A stretch of 64,000 nt of DNA, taken from NCBI GenBank assembly GCA_964034945.1, contig OZ035961.1:87562124-87626123 (forward strand). Reading direction: 5' to 3'. Below the pieces are notes generated by a model. The model did no database searches, was not told the origin of the DNA, and saw only the letters and a list, made by a program, of their open reading frames with translations. A program made the translations under genes and the position numbers. Within the stretch, counting starts at the first letter, position 1, and each line of letters opens with the position of its first letter. Below, one piece after another: positions 34,318 to 46,715 of this stretch. This stretch comes from Chrysopilus asiliformis (taxonomy: Eukaryota > Arthropoda > Insecta > Diptera > Rhagionidae).

Positions 34318-34682
34318 CAGCCATGTTCAAAAGTGTCAGGCACCATTTCAAAATAATTTTTTTCCTGTTTACGTGTATATAATATGATAGTGAAACAATG
34401 TGATTTTAAGAATATCAAAATTTATTTATCTGACTAATATTAGGTGGGCCCACCCCTAGCCCTTATTACAGCAGCGAGTCTTTTCGGCATTGTCGCTACA
34501 AGCTATTTTCGTGTCGTCACTTATAAAATCCCATTCCTCCTGAATAGCCCTTTTCAGGGTATCTTCTGATGTTATTTTTGTGTTTCCGGATATTTTTCTT
34601 CAAAATACTCCACAAATGCTCTATCAAAATCTATGATTTCTTTGTAAGAAATGGGGGTGCCTAACACTTTTGAACATGGCTG
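34318..34682 (-). mobile_element. Tc1-like deletion derivative, copy 2
   Basis: Ends and TA flanks (34316-34317 and 34683-34684) match copy 1 at 6490-6855, in opposite orientation. On the minus strand the same transposase C-terminal pieces occur, with the same frame break before the LVATMPKRL segment. The copies differ at scattered bases, so neither is very recent. The shared break points to amplification as an already non-autonomous element. Confidence 0.9.
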
Positions 34683-34684
34683 TA

Positions 34685-35442
34685 TATATTCTACGTTTTT
34701 TACTAATCAGCATTCTTTAGGGTTAGTATATTTTATTTGTGGCCCAATATAACTCGTCTTCTTCCAACGTGGTCTAGGAAAGATAAAAGGTTCGAAACCT
34801 CTGGTTTAGGCAATATAAGCTTCTAACAATTTAAAAATATAGGTGGGGTGGCGACAAGCAAGTGTATAAAAACCATACATTTTTTGATACATTGTTATTT
34901 CACTGTAGCAAAAATCAACAACGTATGCAAAATTCATATTTTTTTGTAGTGAAGAAATTAAAAATTAATGTTTATTCAAAATATAAAAATATTAAAACTG
35001 GGAATATTAATACAGTAGTATAAAGGATTTTTTATGAATCGGTGTAATTTCAGCACCTTTTCCGATACAAATTTTAATTTGAATAAATCGATAAAATGTT
35101 TTTGTTGGTATTCTATTAATATAGTGGCAATTTGCTTACACAAATACATCCGCATTCTCATCGCTATTTTGCAGATAACTCCAATGTCCAGGCATATTTA
35201 ATCAGTCAGCAAAATTATAATTGTCACTTGACAAATAGGGTGCAGGACATCAATATAATTAAAACCTGGTTGTTTGTGTGTTTGATTAGGTATATGCAAT
35301 TTGCATGCACAAGGCGTATGCCGGACGTATTTTCAATTCTCATTTATTGAATATCACAATGGTATTATAATTTTACCTTCAATTAGTTTCTATAAATTTA
35401 CATGTCATTTAATAAATGGTGTTTAAAAAAATGTTATAATTG
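34685..35442. other. AT-rich intergenic sequence
   Basis: No gene or repeat boundary recognised. Confidence 0.4.
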
Positions 35443-35690
35443 CGGCGTTAAAAGCTAGAGTGGACCAACCCACATGTCGAAATCGTGAATTTTTTTGTTT
35501 TTTTGAATCACTATTGCGAGTGAGTTTTTAGATAAAAATGTTTGGATGCACAAAAGAACATTTCAACATTGAGTAATAAAGTCCACAGAAATTTTTTTTT
35601 CCAAAAAATTACAGTAAATAATAGTACAAAAGTGGAAAAGCTTCAAAATCTCGAGTATTTGGCTTGGTGCACTCTAGCTTTTAACGCCTC
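35443..35690. mobile_element. MITE with CACTCTAGCTTTTAACGCC ends
   Basis: GGCGTTAAAAGCTAGAGTG at the left and its exact reverse complement at the right (19-bp perfect inverted repeat) enclose about 250 bp of AT-rich non-coding DNA. A related right end is at about 25779-25797. No unambiguous target duplication was seen. Confidence 0.75.
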
Positions 35691-35974
35691 AATTTACGTT
35701 CTTAATGAGCGCATAAATGATTATATAAATATAAGGGTGGTATGTGTTCATCTGTTTTGTCAAAAACTGCCATTTCAGGGTTTTTTTTTCGATGAAATTT
35801 AGAGTTCAACTGAAAAATAATCAAAATTATTGAATATCTCCTTTCCCCGAAAGTTTTTAGTAATTTCCTGAGAAATGGAGCATTTGAACAGAAATTAGAA
35901 AAGGCAAAAGGTGAATTTTTGAAGCAACAGGAACAAAAAAGCAGGAATAGTAAACGAGAAAATAGTTCGTAATC

Positions 35975-36285
35975 ATATCGTCGGTGATAGTGCAATACCG
36001 CGTATGAGCAATTTGTAAATACCGCGTATCTACATTTTGAATATTTTACAGAGGGAAGAAAAAGCTTGATATTTCTAAGCCTTTAAAGAGATTTTCTCGC
36101 CTAAGATTTTTTGGGACCTCATTATATGACTGTCATAATGAGATCCCAAGAAATCTTAGGCGAGAAAGTGTCTTTAAAGGGTTAGAAATATCAACCTTTT
36201 TCTTCCCCCTGTAAAATATTCAAAATGTAGATACGCGGTATTTACAAATTGCTCATACGCGGTATTGCACTATCACCGACGATAT
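35975..36285. mobile_element. Foldback element, 311-bp near-palindrome
   Basis: Two arms of about 150 bp, from ATATCGTCGGTGATAGTGC at the left to its complement at the right, match with a handful of differences. They would fold to one hairpin closing near ATATGACTGTCATAAT. AATACCGCGTA occurs twice per arm. TA dinucleotides flank the core ends, consistent with but not proof of a Tc1/mariner-type MITE. Confidence 0.85.
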
Positions 36286-38577
36286 ACATTTCGTCATCTA
36301 ATGAAATTCAGATTTTGTTTCGTTACGTTATTTCATTTTGTAACGATAAAAATTTTCATTTCGTTACGTTTAACGTTAGTATTTCGTTACATGACGTAAG
36401 AAAATTAATAATTGAAAAGAAGTTCAAGTCAGTAAATATGCATGCAGTTTAGTTTTCACTAATATTTTTGACTTATAAAAAAATCATGTTCAAAAATTTG
36501 GAATTTTTCTGGTGGTTGTTCGAAACATCAGGCTTTTAAACCCAATCTGTAATTCATAGCATAATGAAAATTTCTAGCGGCTAAATTTTTCGTTATTGTA
36601 ATGAAATTAAATTTCTATAACGTAATACCGCAATTTTGAAGAAAAAGTCGAATAATTATTTCGCCATTTAGTTACGTCACGATAACATTTCCAATTCCTG
36701 CAAAAAGGGGTTGAATATGACTTTACCTAGAGCCAATTTCAAATTTAATTTGTAACATTTTGCCAAAGATTTTTTATCTAATACCATGTTTGACAATTGG
36801 TATAGTTATATATGTATTAGGACAAAAATACTTGCATTTTTGCATTTGGGCTACAGGGTTAATTAGCAGAAATTCTTTTAATATTCGATAATATTTCTGT
36901 ATCTTTAACTATAGACATATCTGTGTGGAAGTAATTTTTAAGATGGATAACATCAACATTGATTTAATTGTTTTTCCCTAAGGAGCCATTAATCACTTAA
37001 CTTGAACGGATAATAACAATACCAAGTAAATAAATTCAACCCCCCAATAATATCCTGTTGTAGTTCATTAAAAACTTGAACAATCCAAAAACGAGATGAA
37101 AACAAAAACATTAATTCTTTAGTTTGTTATCATTTATTTCCAGTGCTATTCTAGGTAACATTTACGCATCACTTGAAGCCGTTTTCGATCTATTGGCAGA
37201 TGAATAGATAAACAACATCTTTCATTCTGATAGACATAATCGGATGCCTTCAGAAACATGCGTTCTCCACAATTCATGTAAATAAATTCCTGTCTACACC
37301 TTCTTTTAATCATCCGTTCCGGTTAACCAAAAACACAGAAAACTTATACGATATCTGGAATGGAACAACATACGCTTGTAACACGTCGAATATTGAACTA
37401 ACATAATTACATGAAAGACTAATGGATCCTTATTCAGCTGACCACGGAAAACATTAATCTTAGACATGATTACGCACATTATATCACACACACCAGAAAT
37501 AATACACAAAAGTGCTCAGCGACTTGGGGATGGGTTGAATTTCGCTCTATCTTTTCCAACCTTTTTTTCTTCTTTTGTCGTTTGTGTTTTCCGTTCTTGA
37601 CATACGAGTATTTTTCAAATTATCATTACAATATTATATTATTTTTGGTTTCTGTTAGAATTTTCCTCAAATTACTTCAATTTATGGGCTAACGATTTTT
37701 GTCTTTGTTTTTTTTTCATCTGAATCTATACTTCCCACATTGAAGTCCCCAGCCGCTTTTCTTTCAGGACCTTGCATGGCCATCATCCTTGAAATCGCAT
37801 TGCTCCTTTTACAATTCTTAGCTGACTCATCAAAAATTCATTCCAGGAAAATGCCGAGAAGAAAAGAAATTTTTCCCATCACGGCCAAATGAAAGGCAGA
37901 TTTTTTTTATTCGCAGTCTTAACCATAAAGCACTTCTTACTCATCAGTATAATATACAATGGTTGTATTGATGGTTAAGCTACTTGCCATCTCCTTAAAA
38001 TTGTTGCACTGAATTAAGTCCTTAAAGATGAATAAGGGTTTCAATTCAACTTGTGACATTGAAATACCATCGATCTCTATTCAGTCGTGTCTATCTTCCC
38101 TCATTTCATCTGAGTAGATTAACAATAAAGACCACATTGACAGCCTTTTTTTGTATTTTCAATTACATTTCAATTCGTATCGATTTGCTAGCTTTTCAAT
38201 TTACATTCGCTTCTGATGTTCAGATTATGACGACCACGAGTCCGGGACATTGGAATTACAGCAGAATTGAAGTTAAAAAAGTGAAAATTGCGCAAATTTC
38301 AGCGTCCGTGGAAATGGAATTTTTTCTTTGCTAAACATCGTTTAATTATTTTTTAATTATTTGCAAAAATGCTCAAATGGAAAAGTGATTTTGAACTTTC
38401 TGTACATTTGTATGAAATTTACAGCAAAACATTTATGTACACTTTCAACGAAAATTATTCTTTAAAAGCGTTTTGAGTAGGTACTGTCTAAACTAGTGCA
38501 ATTGTAAGAAAATAAATAGTAGACGGAAATCGCCACATTTTAATTGAAATTATTTTTTATATATTTTTCTTACTTCA
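36286..38577. other. Intergenic sequence, partly unique
   Basis: No gene recognised. Stretches near 37140-37540 and 37730-37900 are less AT-rich and non-repetitive within the window, so could be regulatory or decayed exon sequence, but no motif supports either. Confidence 0.35.
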
Positions 38578-38579
38578 TG

Positions 38580-40465
38580 CACTGAAAAATTTATTGAAAC
38601 CTGAATTTGCTATAAACAATAGCTGACTTGAAATTGTTACACAAGCTATTAATTGTGGCTAAATCCGTTAATTAAGAGGGATCAGTTGCTGTAAAAATAC
38701 CACATCACAATATTTCAAATAGCTGGTAAAAAACATCTATCACAGCTGATCAAGAATACTTCTAATGCTAATTATAATTGCAAATACCGCTATTTAAATT
38801 TAGCTTAAATAGTGTCAACATTTATAGGAAAATTTGCATTGTAAATAACACTATGTGCAATAAAATATATCTGGAGTTAATATTTAAATGCAATTTTTCC
38901 TCATAAAAATAGGATTTTTAACAAATCTAATATAATTACGTTTGCTATAAATTAAAGTAAAACTTGTTGAATAGATAGCAGAAATTGCTACTCTTCAAAA
39001 CAGAAGTAGCTATTTAGAACAATATAAATTCTAATGCAGTCAAATATAACCCAGTGATCTCAGTTTCTAGTGCAACACGTGCCCGTAAGGAATATAGTGA
39101 CTTACATAAGAAAATTAAAAGTGATTTAAATAATTATGGCGGATGATCATGTAAAAAATATATTGAAAGAGTGGAATATGCTAACATTGATAGATTCGTT
39201 CTAAGGTAAGTAATCATTTTACTTTTTTAAAGCTAATCGAACTCGTTCGATCCTGACTCGGTGGTAGTTACCAATGTAGATGAAAGTCCCTGATGTCTGA
39301 ATAGCAATTCCTGCTATTCAATTAACAAAAATTGCTAACAATATTATAATATCTACAATTTATGTTGAACCATATAATAAATTTCTCAGTTTGTGAAGAG
39401 TCATGATTGAAAACACATGTAACAATCTGTTGTTACTTAAAAGTAGAAACTATTTTCGCTTTTTTTCTAATAAAATAAATTGTTTTGTGAGTTCATAAGA
39501 TATTTTTCAAGTTTCAAGTGATATTTTTCATGTTTTATAGAGGAAGAATTTTCAAAAGAAGAGTTTGAAAGCTTGGACTACGAAGGTGTCTCAAGGCTAA
39601 TCAAAAAGCAAGGTCTAAGAGCGCTATTTTGGAAGAAATTTAAGTCGAATTTCTTTCAGTCAAAGGTAAATGCTGAAAAGAAATAATTTATATGTTTTAA
39701 AGCTGTGTTCTTCAGTTTTTTAAGGAAGCTTCATTTTATGGTTGCAGTGCTACATATCATTTGATAGATTTTAAGTCAACGAAGTATGTTATAGAATCAT
39801 ACAATATAATGTGATGTACAATACTTTATAATTTTTGAACTGATTAAAAATAAAACGAAGAAATATATTTTTTTATTAAGCTTTTTTCCAATGATCCTTT
39901 TCAGGTATGAAGTTTTACTATACGCATAAAAGAAATATTGGTAGACGGTATTGGATGCTTTGCTATATTATTTTCCCTTTTTAACTTATTAAACAGTATA
40001 ATTTGCTATATTTCTCCCATTACTGGATTACTATTCCCAAAATCTACTATAAGTGTAGAAGATTCAGCTATCTGAAAATATTCGCAAACACCATTTTTTC
40101 AGTTAATTTCCATATATATTATAGCCGATTTCCATAAATATTATAGGAATTTTCCATAAAAATTATAGCAGATTTTAATAACTGCATAGCATATTTTCTT
40201 ATTTTTTAAATTGATTCTCATATATACGTATGGCACGTTTAGCTATTTTATGAGCGAATTTTCCCAGTAATTAGTAAAAAGTAATAGCAAATGACGCTAT
40301 TTATTTAAGTGAAAAGTGCTAATGAAATCGGCTCTAAATGCTATTTTGTTTTGCTATTTGCAAGTAGCATTATTTAGTAGAAAATATCACTATCCCTATT
40401 TCGGCTATATAAATAGCGCAACATGCCAGAAAAAAAAGCTGTGGTGGCTTTTAATTTTTTCAGTG
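38580..40465 (+). mobile_element. CACTA-like element with AATAGC subterminal repeats
   Basis: Ends read CACTGAAAAATT at the left and (as complement) CACTGAAAAAATT at the right, with TG on both flanks. The subterminal ~400 bp on each side are filled with AATAGC/GCTATT words in both orientations. CACTA-superfamily elements typically combine CACTA/CACTG termini, 2-3-bp duplications and dense subterminal repeats bound by the transposase. The 1.9-kb interior has no transposase but holds a two-exon SAM-like coding fragment (39149-39666). The CACTA label is an inference from ends and subterminal repeats. Confidence 0.55.
39149..39666 (+). pseudogene. SAM-like domain, two exons, stop at the junction
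   Basis: Exon 1 starts at an ATG in GCGGATGATCATG context and reads MADDHVKNILKEWNML to IDSF, then TAA G before the donor GTAAGT (about 39208). Exon 2 follows the acceptor TTTTATAG (about 39540) and reads EEFSKEEFESLDYEGVSRL, ending FKSNFFQSK before GTAAAT. The frames join in phase (G plus AG), and the pattern fits a SAM-type five-helix domain of about 60 residues. Such N-terminal SAM-like domains occur in many uncharacterised insect proteins, some linked to transposons. The stop codon just before the junction makes this copy probably non-functional, unless another splice site removes it. Confidence 0.5.
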
Positions 40466-40467
40466 TG

Positions 40468-43400
40468 TATTAGAATTCCGGCGTTCCAAGTTTCTTTTGT
40501 TTTGGTGATTCAAAATTAATGATGACCTACTTAGATAGAATTCTGTACAAGAATTTTATATTCTATCATATTTGTTTTCCTACAGCCCGCCCACGCTTCT
40601 TACAAGATACAGATCCTATTTCGAAAAAAAATCATCAGTATATGGTTGCAAGTCATTGAAATAGCAGGAAAATATCTCATTAATCACCATATGGCTCTTG
40701 ATAAGAGTTTTGTTTCTCGTGGCGTCAGCAGTATCGCGTTGAAATTCAACAGATAATTCCAAAGTCAAATGGCAAATAAGAGTCGATTTATCTCAAGGAT
40801 TACAATGTGTCATGGTACACATTTGTCTTTTTCGCGCTTTTGATCTCCTTTTTTATGCCGTTTTCCAGTTTCTTATATCTTGTTTAATGCTGGATACAAG
40901 TGGGTGGATACTATGCAATACAATTATTCTGATAGAAAATCTTTAAAAAAAATATCTCGTATGGCAGAGATATTTGTATAAAAGATTTATTGTTTTTTTT
41001 TTTAAATATCGAAATTTTTATTTAGAACAAAAATCCAATTAAATTACAAAATATTGACTTTTTTTTATTAAAAACATTTTCACACCAAAATCTTCAACAA
41101 AATGTAATTACTTAAGTGTGATCAATTGATTAAACTTTTTATCGAAACAAACATCTCCAAGTAATTGAAAATTGGTGCACGTTTCATCTCAAATCAAATT
41201 AATCGAAAATCTAGAATCCAAAGTAATTTTCTCGCCACAAAACTTTTCATGATTTCATCGTCTGCCTTTCTACCATTAAGAAAGAACAAGCGGTCATGGT
41301 CTGGTGCTTCGAAAGGTTTTTTACCTTCAAATAAATGTCACATCCATTTAGTAAAAAAAAAAAGGTTTGCCATGTGTCAGACTAATTCACTGAGAGTTCA
41401 TGTTATACTCATTCCCAGAAAATTAACTCCTCCTCATGGATAAATTAAGGAGTCTTGATAAATTCCCACTTGGATTTGAGTTGGTTGACAATGCCTGATA
41501 AATTTTTACTCCAAATACTCATGGAAGAAGTGGTATTAAGATCTTAAAATTAAATATGTGAATACATAAATTCCATTTCAAGTGCTTTTGATTTTACAAT
41601 CGCTTAGCAAAGATCATGGTATTATGATGCCACTTTATCGCAGGACTTGAAATTTATGCGCATATTTGTGCAATAATTCACATTTACAACTCTGTTTTAT
41701 AATACCATTTCTCAAACTTTCTTCCAAATGATTTTCACCATTCTAAAATTCCAAAAGACGGAACCGCATTCGTCTTCAATCTAATCTTTAATTCTATTGG
41801 ATTAATTTCGACATTAAAAAAAAGATCGAATTTAAGGATATAGTCAATCAAATATTCCACAAAATTATCATAAAAGCTGTAGATTGATAGATATATGAGA
41901 TGATTGAAAATCCGGCATAACGCAAAATTGTTCAAAACTCTTATTTTCAGTTTAAGAAAAAAAACCATCCAAACGGTGTAAGATTCAGAATTATAGTTGC
42001 TATGGTCGTTCGTATATTCCATTTCTGTTAGGATTCGTCCATACTAGGTCGCCCATAAACTCAGAAACAGCGTTCAAACCATCAACAGACATTTACGAGT
42101 TTTTTTTACAATGTTCTAGAGTTCAAGATTCGTTCAGCTGAAGATTTTCTTCATGTATTTTCACCACTATATTTGTAAAGCTCGCGCTCACATTTTATGG
42201 ATATTTCAGTCATTTGGCAGCCACCAGTCATAATCCATGCATAACTTCCATTTTAACCTATCGGACGTAGAGTAAAATATTCTGTCTGCCAGATTGCTTT
42301 ATTGCCTGTGCAAATATTTGTGTTGAAAGTGCGATTCCAGATGCTTTTATTTTATCACCGAAAAATCTCACCAGATTCTTTCAAATACCATCGAATAATT
42401 GTAGATGTGAACTGAATTCCCTTGGTAGGCGAAGAATTTACACCCTCAGAAACGGATATCTAGGATTCACACATCCGCAAGATTTTCAAGAATTTGATGG
42501 CTTAAGCGGTAAAATGTGAAACATGGAAATTTCATTCTCTGCACTCCATTAAACTTATCAGCAATTAATTTTATAACGCCAAAAGACCTTTAAAGGATTC
42601 TTTGTGATATCCTTTTTTAAATAAATTCAAAAATGTCTGCTGCTTGAAAAACAAGTCTTTAAACAATATACAGGGCTCACTCGATAATGTGAACACAAAC
42701 TATTCAGACTACTGAAGGATTTACATTATGGAGAGTTATTTTTCTTCAATATATATATGTATGTGTGAAAAGTTCAGTAAGTTTTTGCATTAGAAAGTTT
42801 ATAGACAATCTTTTCTCCTAATGATCTCGCTTTATGTAGCAAAGAAGAAATAGTATAGATTTTGCAATTTTATACTTAAAAACTAGCATCCGATTTTAAT
42901 TCATTCGAAATTTTCGATTTTTCATACAAGAATAGAAAAAAAATATATTGGTCTTGCCCGATTGACGCTAACTGCACATTTGATTCGTAAAATTTCAATA
43001 AAGAATGTAAACGATACATATAACCAAAGATGTAAAATCCCTTGATATTTCAAAGGGTTCGGTTCCGTGCTTTAGAAGAACCTCGGTTTCAGTTCGAACA
43101 GGATTTTCCATTTAAAGAGTAATAAAACCCAGCTTATTCCACCTAACCGTGATATAGAACTAATTGATGTAAAAAATTGAAATTTGGCACAGAAAATCGC
43201 AAAAATTGAACAACTCCTTCCCGCTTTAGCATACACACAGATTTTTTTTTTGCATTTTTCTCCAAAACGGTTTATTATTTTCAAAATAGGATTCTATGGA
43301 ACGACAACAGATTTCGAATGCAAAAAAATGCTCCAAAATCTGTTAAGGTTTACTGGTACAAGTCGATCTTACAATTTTCGTTACAAACATACATAAGCAC

Positions 43401-43790
43401 AAACAGACGAACACACACACAACATACAGACCTGTTGCGGACTCGTCGAACTGGTCGTTTTTGCTAGTGTCGACGTACACGTATCTTCCCGTTGCGGCAA
43501 CTTTTATTCCTCAAAATGCCTTTCCGGCGTACACGCTTCTTCACTTTTTAGTAAAAAAAAACTTGTGTACAACAAGCGATCGCTTATGTGTGTGTGGTTC
43601 TCATATATGTGTTGTATTTTCAGCTCATTCCCTTAAATTTCCACTAAAGTTCAGAAAAATTCGAACAAAAGCTTTTTTCCTATAGTTATTCCCCTGAATC
43701 TTTTTTTTCTTCATTGAAATTCGATTTATCTTTTACTGATTCGAAGACATGAAAGTAGGAGCTCTATTACCTGTTCACGGACAAGTTAGG
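40468..43790. other. AT-rich intergenic sequence
   Basis: No gene recognised. The several 70-95-codon frames here lack recognisable features and overlap on opposite strands, as chance frames do. Confidence 0.4.
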
Positions 43791-43819
43791 CGAATTTTAA
43801 AATTACAAAGGATTGAGAA

Positions 43820-43985
43820 TATTTCAAAAGTAAGCTTGAGTTAAACAATGGTTTCAAAGCCCCTCACCAATGCTAGTAAGCCGCACTGCAAGTTTTGTTC
43901 AAATCGGCTTAGCTGCTCTAAAGTTGTAAACGAACAGCCACAGGTTTCAGACAGACAGACACACGAGCTTATTATTATAATAGAT
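43820..43985 (-). repeat. Helitron-like 5' end fragment
   Basis: On the minus strand it starts TCTATTATAATAATAAGCTC followed by GTGTGTCTGTCTGTCTG and then AGCCGATTTGAACAAAACTT, the same layout as the start of the element at 12359. No CTAG end with hairpin was found downstream on that strand, so it is either truncated or too diverged to delimit. Confidence 0.5.
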
Positions 43986-46340
43986 ACTATTAAAAAAAAA
44001 TTTTTTTTCTTTAATAGAAATGTTTTCAAATACCGAAAAAAAAATTCATTCGGAAATCCCTTTATAGCATTCCCATTACGTACATCACAAATTCTATACA
44101 TTCTATATTCGCGCTATACATAAACCAAATATGAATAAATTGTGTTAACCACGTCTTAATTTTAAACACAGTTAATTTTGAATTTTTGAGGCGTACCTCA
44201 TACACTCTACAGTTACAATAAATTTAACGGCAACATTGGTAATGAATTTTTTACCAAAAAGGAAAAGTCTTGATTAATTCCCACTGATTACATTGTCATG
44301 ATGTGAGTTTCTTTCATACTTTTCTTATTTCGAATATGGCTAAGTCTTAAGAGCACACATTTCATATTCGAAGACGTAAAACACATACGAATATGAAAAT
44401 CTGCTTTTTCACTTTTAGAAAATTTGTCATCTTTATATATGTAAAAAAAATCTTTTGAAACATATTTATAATGTATGCAAATTTTGTGGGTGCGCGACAG
44501 TAACATGAAACTCTTAAGTACCAAGGAGAATATCAACCCCTAAAAACGTGAATTTTCTTTTCTATAACATTATATATGAATATGGCATTCACCCATGCTT
44601 TTTATGTTAAGAAATTTGAATTCAGATATAACGAATAGAAGTTTGGCTAGGATAGAATTTTTTCAATATCCTGAAATTACATGGCGGCGACAAAATTTAT
44701 ACTTAAGTAAAAAGTTTTGTAGAATTGTTTCTTTTTTTTAGAGTTTAACATTCTAAATGGAAATTTCTAATGGTGTTGCTTATAATACAAATAATACTTT
44801 TGGGCAATGATATTAAATTGTGTATGCCTCTTTATCCTTTTTGGTTTTATGTGGAAGGAAAACTTCAATCACGTTTGTATTCAAAATCATTTTACATTTT
44901 TATTTATTTTCAATAAGTCTTTAATGTTGGTAGTATTTATTTTACAATAAAGTAAATATTTATGTCGAGAATACTCTTTATTGTGAGGTATTTTAAACAT
45001 TTTGACTAGCAGTGTATGCCATCGTAAATGTTTTATGTGGAATTTACATTTTATGATATATTTAAAATATCATAACAGCTTTTGGGATTTTTCTGAGAAA
45101 AATATTATTATTCTCTTTCGGATACCTTAGAATATTTAAAACCTGTGAAAACAAATCCCGAAACAATTTTCATGCAATTCGCATTTACGCACCAAAATTC
45201 TTTGATTTTTGAATTTTATTAATGTGGAAATTCAAGGAATTTTTCTCATTTCGGGATTATGTAATTCAAAACTGTTTTACTCTGAAACCCCACAAGGAGC
45301 CTGTTTTTTACTTTTTAAAAACGATTTTCCCGCAGAAATAAGTTTGCGAAATCGCTTACCAAACTTCGCTTGCGTGTTTGCATGGAATGTGTAAATATCC
45401 CAATTGGACATAAGGAAAAAATGGTGTCTCATAGCAGGGATATCTTTATGAAGGTAGTCAAAAAATTCTGTTTTTCGGCTTTTTTATAATATACACGTAT
45501 TAAAACTCGCCTGCCGCATCCCCATATTCCTAAAAACTATGGGAAAGTCGTATTCGTCTTTTTAAAATATTATTAAATCACCATTAGTGTAATTTATTGT
45601 ATTAAAGACCACATATTAAAGACAAAAGCGGACAGTCTCAATGAGACATGAAATATTTCATACAAAATCAGTGACGTCATAAATAAGTTTGGTTTTAGTT
45701 TTGGCTTAACTCAAAATTTCAAATTGCTAACTCTTATTCACTTCTTTTCCCAAATTGCATGCTATCAACCGTTTATTTTTTGTGTTTCCCATGCGTCTAC
45801 AACATGTGATTTTATACCTTATTTTTGGCTACATTTGTGTGGAGTACATATACTTGACTAGAAGAAATTTTCGAACGTGTAAATTATAATGCTAGAAAAA
45901 TCAAGTTCGAAACATAAACGCACATAGAAAATTTTTCGTTGCCTAAAAATCTTTGCTGTACGTATAAAGTATAAACGTATAAAGTTCTACACGGAATTCT
46001 GCACGTAACTGTCTAGCATGAAATCTCAATATTCGTAAAAAAAATATTCCCTTAGTAATTTCATGCGAAGACTTATCAAAATCTATGAGCTTGAAAATAT
46101 TCTCAGATCATTCCGTAGTGTATATGAAATTTGCAATGAATATTTCAATAAGGAGGTAAAGATTTCATAACATGAATTGTATCATTGTAAGAAATTTATC
46201 ACGAAAAGCTCCGCTTGTGATGCAACTCCACAAACCGATAAAGGTGAAAAAAAAATTCATGCAAATTTATGATTTTCTGAGAAAATCTGGAAAAATCGAG
46301 AAACAAAACAATATCTGCTAAGATTTGTCACAAAAAATGC
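43986..46340. other. AT-rich intergenic sequence
   Basis: No gene, RNA or delimited repeat recognised. Confidence 0.4.
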
Positions 46341-46354
46341 TTTTATTTAGAAAC

Positions 46355-46492
46355 AATGCATTAAAAAAGAAAAAATAATTTTTTGGGTGCTGCGTATCAA
46401 AAAAGATAAATATTTTATTTTTTTTCGTCATATTGCTTTTATTCCTGATACACAGCACCCAAAAAAAAATTTTTTTTCCTTTTTAATGCATT
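46355..46492. mobile_element. Foldback hairpin (MITE-like), 138 bp
   Basis: AATGCATTAAAAAAGAAAAA ... GGGTGCTGCGTATC (46355-46398) pairs with its imperfect complement at 46447-46492 (GATACACAGCACCC ... AATGCATT) around a loop of about 48 bases. It lies about 110 bp upstream of the mariner insertion. No target duplication is evident. Confidence 0.65.
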
Positions 46493-46715
46493 TTTTTTTT
46501 AGCATTTTTTAATTTTTTTTTAATTTGATTTAATTTTTGGGTGTTTGATTAGTACCTATTGCTTAAAATCCAGAATGACGTGTGTCTTTCGCCACGCTTA
46601 TAAAGGGTGGTTAAATTTTAAGTGCCGATGTTGAATGTGAACCACACCTAAACGTCAAGTTTTTTTCTGCATTTCATTTGACATTTCTCAATTTCATACT
46701 AACTCAATTTGAACC

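Noticed and set aside
34780..34810. GGTTCGAAACC string resembling a tRNA B box
   Set aside because: No A box, no cloverleaf and no acceptor stem around it.
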